From Ponticoccus alexandrii (GTDB taxonomy: Bacteria; Pseudomonadota; Alphaproteobacteria; Rhodobacterales; Rhodobacteraceae), in assembly GCF_016806125.1 (NCBI RefSeq), contig NZ_CP047166.1, positions 2,480,001 through 2,544,000 of the forward strand: DNA of 64,000 nt, in the 5' to 3' direction. Numbering within the stretch: position 1 is the stretch's first letter; every line of letters starts with the position of its first letter. A program made the translations under genes and the position numbers. This document shows, one piece after another, positions 41,340-49,642 of the stretch. The notes below the pieces were generated by a model, which saw nothing but the letters and a program-made list of their open reading frames with translations, did no database searches and was not told where the DNA came from.

Positions 41340-42242
41340 ATGCTGCACGTCCTGACCCACGACATCCTGCCCGTCTTCTTCATGCTGGCGCTTGGCCTTG
41401 CACTGGGGCGCAGCAAGGTGGTCAGCGCAGCCGAGGCCGCGACGCTGAACCGGGTCGCCTTCCTGATCCTGCAACCGGCGCTGATCTTCCCGCTGATCGC
41501 CCGGCTCGACTGGTCCAGCTTTCGCGTCGATGCGCTGGCGGTCTATGCCGCGATGGAGGTGCTGGTCTTCACCCTGACCTACCAGCTGCTGCGCCGGGTC
41601 TTCCGGCGCGAGGCGATGGAAGCCTGGCTTCTGTCCATGGCCACGGTCTTCGTCAACACGCTGCTCTATATCTGGCCGATCTCCTTCCTGATCTACGGAG
41701 AGGCCGCCGCCCTGCCCGTCACCGCACTCGTGGCCTGGGATTCCGCCGTCTCCTTCGCCTTCTTCATCATCTCGACAGACCTGATGTCGGGACGCGGCGC
41801 GGGCCCGGGCGCGGCGGTGCGGCGGCTGGCACGGAACCCGGTGCTGATCGCCATCGCGCTGGGGCTGGCCCTGAACATTGCCGGGCTGGCGATCCCCGCC
41901 CCTTTCCTGACCGCCTTCGCCTTTTCCGGGGCTGCCGCAGCACCGCTGACGCTCTTTGCGCTCGGCGTCATCCTCTCGGGCCATGCGTTGTTGCCGGGTC
42001 CGGTGGTCTCGACTGTCACCGCGATCAAGCTGTCGGTCTTTCCGGCGCTGGTCTGGCTGGCGCTGCCGCTGACTGCCCCACCCGAGACATGGCAGACGCT
42101 CTTCACCCTGACCGCTGCGGGGCCGTCGGGCGCCATGGCCTTCGCGTTGGCAATGCTCTACGGCGTCCGCACGGATGCCATCGCGCCGGTGATCGTCTGG
42201 ACCTCTGTCCTGTCGCTGATCTCGCTGTCCTGGCTGGCCTGA
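41340..42242 (+). CDS. AEC-family membrane transporter
   Basis: A 300-residue auxin efflux carrier/AEC protein with about ten helices in two five-helix halves; typical segments are LPVFFMLALGLALGRSK, LNRVAFLILQPALIFPLI, and NPVLIAIALGLALNIAGLAI opening the second half. Bacterial AEC members export or import organic anions such as malonate, malate or related acids; substrate unknown. A second AEC gene is at 48330. A hairpin follows the stop. Confidence 0.9.
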   Translation: MLHVLTHDILPVFFMLALGLALGRSKVVSAAEAATLNRVAFLILQPALIFPLIARLDWSSFRVDALAVYAAMEVLVFTLTYQLLRRVFRREAMEAWLLSMATVFVNTLLYIWPISFLIYGEAAALPVTALVAWDSAVSFAFFIISTDLMSGRGAGPGAAVRRLARNPVLIAIALGLALNIAGLAIPAPFLTAFAFSGAAAAPLTLFALGVILSGHALLPGPVVSTVTAIKLSVFPALVWLALPLTAPPETWQTLFTLTAAGPSGAMAFALAMLYGVRTDAIAPVIVWTSVLSLISLSWLA

Positions 42243-42246
42243 CGCG

Positions 42247-42289
42247 GCGGCGTGGGGCCTGTCCGCCCGCCAGGCAGGGCCCACGCCGC
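42247..42289 (+). terminator. Long hairpin after the AEC gene
   Basis: A 10-bp outer stem GCGGCGTGGG (42247-42256) / CCCACGCCGC (42280-42289), with an inner 5-bp stem GCCTG/CAGGC. No T-run; likely transcription stop or RNA-stabilising stem right after the stop codon. Confidence 0.55.
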
Positions 42290-42428
42290 ATTCACGCCAC
42301 GGTCCGAGGCACAACAATAGGCTGTACTGGCCGGGATTGTTGCAAGCGTGCACCGCACGGACCAATGGTTATCAAAGGGTTAACCCGCAACCTTCCGACT
42401 TCGGGAAGAAATTGCACACCAGGGATGC

Positions 42429-42992
42429 ATGTCTGCTCCAGTTATCGCTTTTTTGCCCTATAGTTTCCGCACAGTGGACAGAAAATCATCGGATACCAAG
42501 AACATCCGAGTGAATCAAAAGCAGGCAGGTTTCAAATTGTCCCAGGATACGGCTCTGACCGTGCGCACCCTGCGCGCCGAGGATGAACCGGCATGGCGTG
42601 AAATGTGGACGGCGTATCTCGCCTTTTACGAAAGCACCGTGCCAGAGGAGGTCTATGCCTCCACCTTCGCACGCCTTCTGGGCGACGACCCCCGCGACTT
42701 CAACGCGCTGGTCGCAGAGAAGGACGGGGCCCTCGTCGGACTGACGCATTACCTGTTCCACCGTCACGCCTGGAAGATCGAAGAGGTCTGCTACCTGCAG
42801 GACCTCTATGCCGCGCCCGAGACCCGGGGAACCGGCGTCGGGCGCGCCCTGATCGAGGGCGTCTATGCCGCCGCCGATGCCCATGGCGCGAGCAATGTCT
42901 ACTGGAACACCCAGCATTTCAACGAGACCGCCCGCAGGCTCTATGACCGCATTGGCGTGCTGACGCCCTTCATCAAGTACCAGAGGGCCTGA
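42429..42992 (+). CDS. GNAT N-acetyltransferase
   Basis: A 187-residue frame containing a GNAT domain from about residue 44 (LTVRTLRAEDEPAWREMWTA) through the acetyl-CoA loop VCYLQDLYAAPETRGTGVGR (RGTGVG, Q/RxxGxG type) to the C-terminal NETARRLYDRIG. It acetylates an amine of unknown identity. The start is uncertain: ATG 42429, GTG 42510 and TTG 42537 are in frame, and a possible -10 TATAGT lies at about 42460, which would favour one of the later starts and a protein of about 150 residues. It begins a three-gene operon (overlaps the DUF2927 gene as TGATG). Confidence 0.85.
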   Translation: MSAPVIAFLPYSFRTVDRKSSDTKNIRVNQKQAGFKLSQDTALTVRTLRAEDEPAWREMWTAYLAFYESTVPEEVYASTFARLLGDDPRDFNALVAEKDGALVGLTHYLFHRHAWKIEEVCYLQDLYAAPETRGTGVGRALIEGVYAAADAHGASNVYWNTQHFNETARRLYDRIGVLTPFIKYQRA

Positions 42993-44383
42993 TGCGTACC
43001 GTAAGACGACTTCTTCTGCCGTTCTACATGATGCTGGGCGCCTGCATGCCGGTCCAGAACACGGAAACCGCGACCCGCGCCGCCGCCGTGCCGGTGCAGG
43101 CGGCCAGCACCCTGCCCCCGATGAAGAGTTTCTCGGTGCCGCGCCCCGCACCGTCGGTGGCCTCGAACGCCGATATCGCGCGGGATTTCCTCGACCTCTC
43201 CTTCATGCTGGAATCCGGGCGCGCCCTGCCGGTCTTCACCCGCTTCGAGGGGCCGATCTCGGTGCGCGTAACCGGTGCGCCGCCGGCCTCGCTGGGGCCG
43301 GACCTGACGCGGCTTCTGCACCGCCTGCGCACCGAGGCGGGCATCGACATCGCCCTGACCGGTGCGGCGCAGGCCAATATCACCCTTCAGGCCGTGACCC
43401 GCGAAGAGATCCGCCGCGCCCTGCCAAGCGCCGCCTGTTTCGTGGTGCCCAACGTCACCTCCCTGGCCGAGTACCGCAGCCTGCGCCGCACCAGACAGGT
43501 CAGCTGGTCGCAGCTGCGCAGCCGCGAGACGCTGGCGATCTTCCTGCCCAATGACGCCAGCCCGCAAGAGGTGCGCGACTGCCTGCACGAGGAACTGGCG
43601 CAGGCGATCGGCCCGCTGAACGACCTCTACCGCCTGCCCGACAGCGTCTTCAACGACGACAATGTGCACACGGTGCTGACCGGCTTCGACATGCTGGTGC
43701 TGCGCACTTATTACGATCCGGCGCTCCGCACGGGCATGACCCGCGCCGAGGTGGCCGACCGTCTGCCCGCGATCCTCGCCCGGCTCAACCCGGCGGGTCA
43801 GGGGATCACGCCCCGGCGGTTGTCCACAACACCGCGGGCCTGGATCGAGGCGGTGCAGACCGCGCTTGGCCCCGGCGCCAATGCCGCCGAACGGCGCGCG
43901 GCGGCCACCAAGGCGCTTCAGGTCGCCACCGCCATGGGCTGGACCGACCATCGCCGCGCCTTTTCGCATTACGCCATGGGACGGCTCTTGCAGGCAACCG
44001 ATCCAGCCTCTGCCCAGGACAACTTCGTGCTGGCGCAGCGGTTCTTCGGCCCCGGCCCGGACACCGCGCTGCACCGCGCCTATGTCGCCTCGCAACTGGC
44101 CGCCTACGCAATCAGCGCAGGCCGGGCCGAGGATGCGCTGTATCTTCTGACGCCGCATCTGGACACGGCGGCACGGCACGAGAACGCGGCGCTTCTGGCG
44201 ACGCTGATGATGCTGCGCGCCGAGGCGCTGGAGCTGGCGGGCCATGTCACCGAGGGACGCAAGGTCCGGGTGGACTCCCTTGGATGGGCGCGATACGGCT
44301 TCGGCTCTGACTGGGCCGTGCGCGCCAAGCTGCGCGAGGTCGGCCTGCTGAATCCCGCCAGACGGAGACAGGGCGCCTTATGA
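42992..44383 (+). CDS. DUF2927 putative lipoprotein with TPR-like C-terminus
   Basis: A 463-residue protein. The N-terminus MRTVRRLLLPFYMMLGACMP has a hydrophobic core and lipobox LGAC (Cys18), so it is probably a lipoprotein. The DUF2927 domain spans about 60-240 (DIARDFLDLSFMLESGRALP, VRVTGAP, CFVVPNVTSLAEY, CLHEELAQAIGPLNDLYRLP), the last part with a HEExxQ-type zinc-metallopeptidase-like motif. The C-terminal part (about 290-445) reads as helical repeats (RAFSHYAMGRLLQ, ALHRAYVASQLAAYA). No assigned function in the family, to my knowledge. It overlaps the GNAT gene (TGATG) and the following small membrane gene (ATGA). Confidence 0.83.
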   Translation: MRTVRRLLLPFYMMLGACMPVQNTETATRAAAVPVQAASTLPPMKSFSVPRPAPSVASNADIARDFLDLSFMLESGRALPVFTRFEGPISVRVTGAPPASLGPDLTRLLHRLRTEAGIDIALTGAAQANITLQAVTREEIRRALPSAACFVVPNVTSLAEYRSLRRTRQVSWSQLRSRETLAIFLPNDASPQEVRDCLHEELAQAIGPLNDLYRLPDSVFNDDNVHTVLTGFDMLVLRTYYDPALRTGMTRAEVADRLPAILARLNPAGQGITPRRLSTTPRAWIEAVQTALGPGANAAERRAAATKALQVATAMGWTDHRRAFSHYAMGRLLQATDPASAQDNFVLAQRFFGPGPDTALHRAYVASQLAAYAISAGRAEDALYLLTPHLDTAARHENAALLATLMMLRAEALELAGHVTEGRKVRVDSLGWARYGFGSDWAVRAKLREVGLLNPARRRQGAL

Positions 44384-44547
44384 TCGTGATTGCAGGAGCC
44401 ATCCTTGGCGCCATCCTCGGCGGCATCGTCGCGGCCCGCCGCAAGGGCAACAAGGCCGACATCGCACAATACGCGGTGGTCTACGGCATCGCCCTCGCCC
44501 TTGCCGGGCTGGTCCTGACCATCGCCATCGAGAAACTGATCGTCTGA
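44380..44547 (+). CDS. 55-residue two-helix membrane protein
   Basis: A short ORF starting at ATG 44380 that overlaps the DUF2927 stop as ATGA. It encodes MIVIAGAILGAILGGIVAAR, a basic cytoplasmic loop (RKGNKADI), and a second helix (YAVVYGIALALAGLVLTIAI). Glycine-zipper-like GxxxG spacing in the first helix suggests packing or oligomerisation. The coupled start and well-formed membrane pattern support a real gene, which gene callers may miss. It is probably a partner of the DUF2927 lipoprotein. Confidence 0.75.
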   Translation: MIVIAGAILGAILGGIVAARRKGNKADIAQYAVVYGIALALAGLVLTIAIEKLIV

Positions 44548-44554
44548 GGCGCGG

Positions 44555-44600
44555 GAAAGCGGCTTCGAAGCCGCTTTCGAAAGGCCCTTCGAAGGGCCTT
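44555..44600. repeat. Tandem perfect palindromes (TTCGAA type) before the VWA gene
   Basis: Two perfect palindromes 8 bp after the small membrane gene: 24 bases at 44555-44578 (arms GAAAGCGGC around TTCGAA) and 20 bases at 44581-44600 (arms AAGGCCC around TTCGAA), joined by a further TTTCGAAA. Same architecture as at 17861 and 32335. Confidence 0.85.
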
Positions 44601-44644
44601 CGCGCCGGTGGACAGGGCGCGCCCGGCATCCTAGACCTGTGGCC

Positions 44645-45826
44645 ATGTTCGTTCCCTTCTTCGAGACCCTGCGCAAGGCCGGTGTGCCGGTGACCCTGCG
44701 CGAGTACCTGTCCTTCCTCGACGGTATGGCCGCGGGGCTGGCAACCTATGACGTTGAGGCCTTCTACTACCTCGCCCGCATGTCGATGGTGAAGGACGAG
44801 CGCCATCTCGACCGCTTCGACCGCGCCTTCGCCGAGGCCTTCAGGGGGCTGGAGCAGATCGGCGTCGACGACGTGCTGAACGCGGTCGACCTCCCCGCAG
44901 ACTGGCTGCGCAAGCAGGCCGAGAAGCTGCTGACTGAGGAAGAGAAGGCGCAGATCGAGGCCCTTGGCGGCTTCGACAAGCTGATGGAGACGCTGAAGGA
45001 ACGGCTGGCCGAGCAGAAGGGCCGTCACCAGGGCGGCTCGAAGTGGATCGGCACCGGCGGCACCTCGCCCTTCGGCGCCTATGGCTACAACCCCGAGGGC
45101 GTGCGCATCGGACAGGACAAGAGCCGCCACAAGCGTGCGGTGAAGGTCTGGGACAAGCGCGAGTTCCGCAACCTCGACGACGGGGTCGAACTGGGCACGC
45201 GCAACATCAAGGTCGCGCTGAAGCGGCTGCGGCGCTGGGTCCGGCAGGGCGCCGAGGACGAACTGGACCTCGACGGCACGATCCGCGCCACCGCCGAACA
45301 CGGCTATCTCGACGTGCAGACCCGGCCCCAGCGGCGCAATGCGGTAAAGGTGCTGCTGTTCCTCGACGCGGGTGGCTCCATGGATCCCTTCGTGAAAGTG
45401 GTCGAAGAGCTGTTCTCGGCGGCGCGGGCCGAGTTCAAGCACATGGAGCATTTCTATTTCCACAACTGCCTCTACGAAGGCGTCTGGCGCGACAACCGCC
45501 GCCGCTGGGACCGGCAGGTGCCGACCTGGGAGGTGCTGAACACCTACGGGCCGGACTACAAGTGCATCTTCGTGGGCGACGCCTCGATGTCGCCCTACGA
45601 GATCGCCTACCCCGGCGGCGCCAACGAGCACTGGAACGCCGAGGCCGGGCAGGTCTGGCTGCAGCGCGCGCGGGACCAGTGGCACGATCACCTCTGGATC
45701 AACCCGGTGCCCGAGACGCACTGGCCCTACACCCAGTCGATCGGCATGATCCGCGCAATCTTCGAGGAGCGTATGGTGCCGATGACGCTGGAGGGCATCG
45801 ACCGGGGCGTGAAGCTGCTGGCCTGA
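44645..45826 (+). CDS. VWA-domain protein (CoxE-like)
   Basis: A 393-residue CoxE/VWA-type protein. The N-terminus (FFETLRKAGVPVTLREYLSFL) and SRHKRAVKVWDKREFRNLDD match the CoxE family; the VWA domain begins at KVLLFLDAGGSMDP with the metal-ion site D241-A-G-G-S245 (usual DxSxS, so the third position is Gly), followed by HMEHFYFHNCLYEGVW and FVGDASMSPYEI. Such proteins work with MoxR ATPases; the MoxR at 39527 is the likely partner. ATG 44645 is preferred over GTG 44639. Two dispersed elements follow the gene. Confidence 0.9.
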   Translation: MFVPFFETLRKAGVPVTLREYLSFLDGMAAGLATYDVEAFYYLARMSMVKDERHLDRFDRAFAEAFRGLEQIGVDDVLNAVDLPADWLRKQAEKLLTEEEKAQIEALGGFDKLMETLKERLAEQKGRHQGGSKWIGTGGTSPFGAYGYNPEGVRIGQDKSRHKRAVKVWDKREFRNLDDGVELGTRNIKVALKRLRRWVRQGAEDELDLDGTIRATAEHGYLDVQTRPQRRNAVKVLLFLDAGGSMDPFVKVVEELFSAARAEFKHMEHFYFHNCLYEGVWRDNRRRWDRQVPTWEVLNTYGPDYKCIFVGDASMSPYEIAYPGGANEHWNAEAGQVWLQRARDQWHDHLWINPVPETHWPYTQSIGMIRAIFEERMVPMTLEGIDRGVKLLA

Positions 45827-45857
45827 CAGCATCGCTGCGCTGCGGGGTGACCGGACG

Positions 45858-45882
45858 CCTGAGTATTTTTGCAAAGAAGAAG
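45858..45882 (+). repeat. Dispersed CTGAGTATTTTTGCAAAGAAGAAG element, copy 4
   Basis: Core CCTGAGTATTTTTGC plus AAAGAAGAAG, 32 bp after the VWA stop, same strand. Preceded by GC-rich sequence (GCATCGCTGCGCTGC) that may form a stem. Confidence 0.65.
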
Positions 45883-45964
45883 CCCGCGGGGGCCTTGCCG
45901 CGCCGTGGGGTGCCCTAGGGTCAAGGATCGCCTACGCTGGCGCTACTGTGCCTGCGCCCGGGCG

Positions 45965-45990
45965 CGGGGGTATTTGGGCCAAGAAGAAGC
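45965..45990 (+). repeat. Dispersed GGGGTATTTGGGCCAAGAAGAAG element, copy 5
   Basis: A second copy about 107 bp after copy 4, same strand: GGGGGTATTTGGGCCAAG then AAGAAGC, before GCCCGGGGGTGG. Two elements in one intergenic region suggest duplication or independent arrival. Confidence 0.65.
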
Positions 45991-46072
45991 CCGGGGGTGG
46001 GGCTTGCCACGCCGTGGGATGCTTTGAGCCGGGGTGCGGTCCCGGCGGTGAAGGGGGTGGCCCCGGCGCTGT

Positions 46073-47482
46073 TCAGCATTCCGGCAGGTTGACGGCAATA
46101 CCGCCGGTTGAGGTTTCCTTGTATTTTTCGTTCATGTCCTGCCCGGTTTGCAGCATCACGCGGATGCAGTTGTCGAGCGGCATGAAATGCGCGCCGTCGC
46201 CACGCAGCGACAGCGAGGCGGCAGAGACGGCCTTGATCGCCCCGAGCGCGTTGCGCTCGATGCAGGGCACCTGGACCAGCCCGGCAGCGGGGTCGCAGGT
46301 CATGCCGAGATGGTGCTCGAGCGCGATTTCGGCGGCGTTCTCGACCTGTTCGTTGGTGCCGCCGAGGACCGCGCAAAGCCCTGCGGCGGCCATGGCGGCT
46401 GCACTGCCCACCTCTGCCTGGCAGCCGGCCTCGGCCCCCGAGATCGAGGCATTGTGCTTGATCAGCCCGCCGATGGCGGCGGCGGTCAGCAGCAGATCGC
46501 GGCAGCCCTGACGCGTGGCTCCGACGCAATGGTCGCGGTAGTAGCGGATGACCGCAGGCACCACGCCCGCCGCCCCGTTGGTCGGCGAGGTGACAACCCT
46601 GCCCCCGGCGGCGTTTTCTTCGTTCACCGCCATGGCATAGACGCTCATCCAGTCGTTCGCCTGATGCGGCTGGGCCAGGTTCATGCCCTTTTCCGCCTGA
46701 AGCTGCTCGTGGATCGCCCTGGCGCGGCGGCGGACCTTGAGCCCGCCGGGCAGGATGCCCTCCTGCGTCAGCCCGCGCGCGACGCATTCGTCCATCGTGT
46801 CGAGAATGCGGTCGATCTTTGCGTCAAGGTCGGCGCCGTGCAGGATGGCCTCGTTGGCGCGCTTCATCTGCGCGATGGAAAGGCCCGAGCGCGCGCCCAT
46901 CTCCAGCATCTCGGCGGCGCTGCCGAAGGGATACGGAAAGGCATGGGCGGTCTTTTCCGACTTCAGGTCGTGGCGGCCCGCCTTCTGTGCCTCCAGTTCG
47001 GCCGCGGTCAGGACAAAGCCGCCCCCGACCGAGTAGTAGGTCTGCTGGTAGTAGGGATTGCCGGCGGTGTCATAGGCTTTCAGGATCAGGCCATTGGCAT
47101 GACCCGGCAGCGGCGGCCCGAAGTCAAAGACCAGATCCGCCTCGGTGTCGAAGACCAGCGGGCCGAGCCCGTCGGGATGCACCTTGCCCTCGCGCCGGAC
47201 CTGCGCCTCGAGCGCTTCCGCGCGGTCGGGATCCAGCGTTTCGGGCAGCAGCCCGCAGAAACCCAGGATCACCGCGCGGTCCGTGGCGTGGCCCTTGCCG
47301 GTCCAGGCGAGCGAGCCGTGCAGGCTTGCCCCCAGCCGGTGCAGATCGCCCGCACCGGGGATTTTCTCGGCCCCGCCACGCAGATCCCCGAGAAAGCGCC
47401 CGGCGGCCACCATCGGCCCCATCGTATGCGACGACGAAGGCCCGATGCCGATCTTGAAAACGTCGAAGACGGAGAGAAACAT
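46073..47482 (-). CDS. sdaA: L-serine ammonia-lyase, single-chain [4Fe-4S]
   Basis: A 469-residue single-chain L-serine deaminase converting serine to pyruvate and ammonia. The beta-domain signature [20 protein letters not shown] is at residues 4-23; the alpha domain has the cluster cysteines in [26 protein letters not shown] and VPCIERN. Catalytic and substrate residues (SSSHT) are intact. ATG 47482 follows AAAGG. Length matches the one-chain type. It is isolated, with an unusually long untranslated upstream region of about 850 bp. Confidence 0.95.
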   Translation of the reverse strand: MFLSVFDVFKIGIGPSSSHTMGPMVAAGRFLGDLRGGAEKIPGAGDLHRLGASLHGSLAWTGKGHATDRAVILGFCGLLPETLDPDRAEALEAQVRREGKVHPDGLGPLVFDTEADLVFDFGPPLPGHANGLILKAYDTAGNPYYQQTYYSVGGGFVLTAAELEAQKAGRHDLKSEKTAHAFPYPFGSAAEMLEMGARSGLSIAQMKRANEAILHGADLDAKIDRILDTMDECVARGLTQEGILPGGLKVRRRARAIHEQLQAEKGMNLAQPHQANDWMSVYAMAVNEENAAGGRVVTSPTNGAAGVVPAVIRYYRDHCVGATRQGCRDLLLTAAAIGGLIKHNASISGAEAGCQAEVGSAAAMAAAGLCAVLGGTNEQVENAAEIALEHHLGMTCDPAAGLVQVPCIERNALGAIKAVSAASLSLRGDGAHFMPLDNCIRVMLQTGQDMNEKYKETSTGGIAVNLPEC

Positions 47483-48329
47483 GGGCGGCCTTTCCCTGAG
47501 TGTTGCGGCGGGCTGGTTCGGGTCGGCGCACTTTGCGACAGGCACTTCGGGCGGGCAAGGTGTCGGATCGCAGGCGACTGGCGGAAGGTCGCCGCGCCCC
47601 TGCGGAGGGTCGCATTCCGTCAGCCCCCTGCGAAGATTTCTGCCGGAGCGCTGCAGACGTCCCGCCCCAGGCCGAGGCTCTGGCGAGCGGGCACGGGGGA
47701 TCGGCTTGGCCCTTGGTAGCAGGACAAGCAGGCGGCGCGCCCGGCTCGGGTCATGTCCTGCCCGCTCCGATGCCTTCGGAACGCGGCAGAAGGACAGGCA
47801 CCACTGAACACCGGGCGGCACGGGGCGAAAACTTGCAACAGGCAGCGCTTGCCATGGGTGGGGACAGAGCAACAGTTCTGTCCTGACCAAAGCAATCGCC
47901 GGATCGACGGCGGCGGCCAAGCGCGGTGTCCCCTTTGTAGCCTGCGGTTCGCTGGGGTGTTCTTTGGCACTCTGGCGCTGCCCCTCGCCCACTGGTCACC
48001 CATGGCCATCCTGTCCATGCCACGTGGTTTCCGCGTAATCCGCCCCTGTGCACTCAAACCAGGCTTTCCCTCCGCGCTCAGTCTTTGCGAAAGAGCCCTG
48101 CCAGGAGATCGCTGGCCAGAGAACTTTTGGTCCGTCAGGGTAATCACCCTATCGGAAAGACAAGCCATGGCTGCGTTACGGGCAAACGCGCGTTCACACC
48201 AGCACGCAGGGCCTGAATTCCAACCGATCCGCTGCCAAGACCCCGCCCGCTCTTTTCCCTGCCCACAGGCCTGCTATGGCTGCGGGACGGTCTGACACGG
48301 CCGCCTCTGACACCGCCGGGACCGCGACC
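47483..48329. other. 847-bp region without a recognisable gene
   Basis: Between divergent sdaA and the AEC transporter gene. Several frames of 100-180 codons exist on both strands but have no ribosome binding site, no family motif, unbiased third positions and low conservation-like features. No riboswitch was recognised by eye in the sdaA leader. It may hold promoters for both genes and possibly an ncRNA or decayed gene. Confidence 0.5.
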
Positions 48330-49265
48330 ATGACTTCCGCCATCCTTTTCGCCCTGTCGCCGATCGTGCTGATCATCGCGCTTGGCCACCTGCTGAAACG
48401 CCGCGCCTTCCTTGCCGAGGGCTTCTGGCCGCAGGCAGAGCGGCTGAGCTATTACATCCTGCTGCCCTGCCTGTTCTTCAACAGCCTCGCCACGGCGAAT
48501 CTTGGGGCGATCCCGGTCGGGCGGCTGGCGGCGACGCTGATCCTGTCGACTCTCGCGGTGGCCGGGATCGTGCTGATGATCCGCCCGGCGCTGAGAATCA
48601 ACGGTCCGGCCTTCACCTCGGTCTTTCAGGCCAGCATCCGCTTTAACAACTACGTGGGCGTGACGCTGATCACCGGGCTGTTCGGGCCGACGGGGCTGGC
48701 GCTGGCGGCGCTTTCCAATGCCTCGCTGGTGCCCACGGTCAACATCCTCAGCGTGCTGGTCTTCTCGCGCTTCGCCACGGCGCGGCTGGGGCCGAGACAG
48801 GTTGCAGTGCAGCTGGCGACGAACCCGCTGCTGCTGTCCTCGCTGGGTGGGATCGCGTTTCAGCTGGCAGGACTGCCGATTCCGGCGGCCATAGAGCCGG
48901 CCCTGCGCACGCTGGGCGCAGCCTCCTTGCCGCTCGGGCTGCTTTGCGTCGGAGCGGCGCTGGATTTCAGGGCCGCCGGAACATGGGTGCGGCCGATCGC
49001 AGCCTCTTCGCTGGTGAAGTTCGCCGTCCTGCCGGTCGCTACGCTGGCGGTGGCCCTGATACTCGGGCTGGAGGGGCGCGCGCTGACGACTGCGCTGCTG
49101 TTTCAGGCGCTGCCGACAGCCTCTTCGGCCTATATCCTCGCCCGCCAGCTGGGCGGGGACGCGCCGCTGATGGCGGGGATCACGGCGGCCCAGACGGTGC
49201 TGGCGCTGGTCACGCTGCCGCTGGTGATGTCACTCATGGCGCTTCTGGTGGGGGTCGGGCTGTAA
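48330..49265 (+). CDS. AEC-family membrane transporter (second copy)
   Basis: A 311-residue AEC carrier with about ten helices. The halves are marked by SYYILLPCLFFNSLATANLG, SIRFNNYVGVTLITGLFGP, and LVPTVNILSVLVFSRFATAR; the C-terminal MAGITAAQTVLALVTLPLVM is typical. ATG 48330 gives the family start (SAILFALSPIVLIIALGHLL); the open frame begins at 48276 but that extension is not membrane-like. It differs clearly from the AEC protein at 41340, so they are not a recent duplication. Substrate unknown. Confidence 0.9.
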   Translation: MTSAILFALSPIVLIIALGHLLKRRAFLAEGFWPQAERLSYYILLPCLFFNSLATANLGAIPVGRLAATLILSTLAVAGIVLMIRPALRINGPAFTSVFQASIRFNNYVGVTLITGLFGPTGLALAALSNASLVPTVNILSVLVFSRFATARLGPRQVAVQLATNPLLLSSLGGIAFQLAGLPIPAAIEPALRTLGAASLPLGLLCVGAALDFRAAGTWVRPIAASSLVKFAVLPVATLAVALILGLEGRALTTALLFQALPTASSAYILARQLGGDAPLMAGITAAQTVLALVTLPLVMSLMALLVGVGL

Positions 49266-49642
49266 GACGCTCCCGGCAAGGGTTCCCTGCGGAGGCGCTT
49301 GCAGGATCGCGACACCGGCCACGACCCGCGGACGCTCTGTTCCGCCGGATCTTCGCGTAGTCCACGACCCGCAAAGCCTTGGCCCTGACAGTCTTCCGGA
49401 GAGCAATCCGCGGCACCGCCTCCCTTGGCAGGTCCTCTATCCGAACCCGTCCCGACCACAGCCCGGCTCAAACGAAGTCCCGATCCGCAGGCCCTCCGCT
49501 TCAGCCCCCTGCCGCGCCCTCTCGGCCGCGAACCGTTCCGAAAGAGCTCGCCCTCGCCCGCGTACCGATATCGAACAGCGGCACACGTGCGATCTAAGGG
49601 CAGCCCCTGCCTTCAGGTATCCAGCGTCCCGACGGTGCGCCC
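49266..49642. other. 377-bp intergenic region
   Basis: Between the convergent AEC gene and MFS gene. Frames are short or low-complexity shadows; no gene, terminator with T-run, or repeat was recognised. Confidence 0.5.

Noticed and set aside
47753-48295. 180-codon plus-strand frame in the 847-bp gap
   Set aside because: No start context, cysteine-rich random-looking sequence and overlap with similarly long frames on the other strand; not a recognisable protein.
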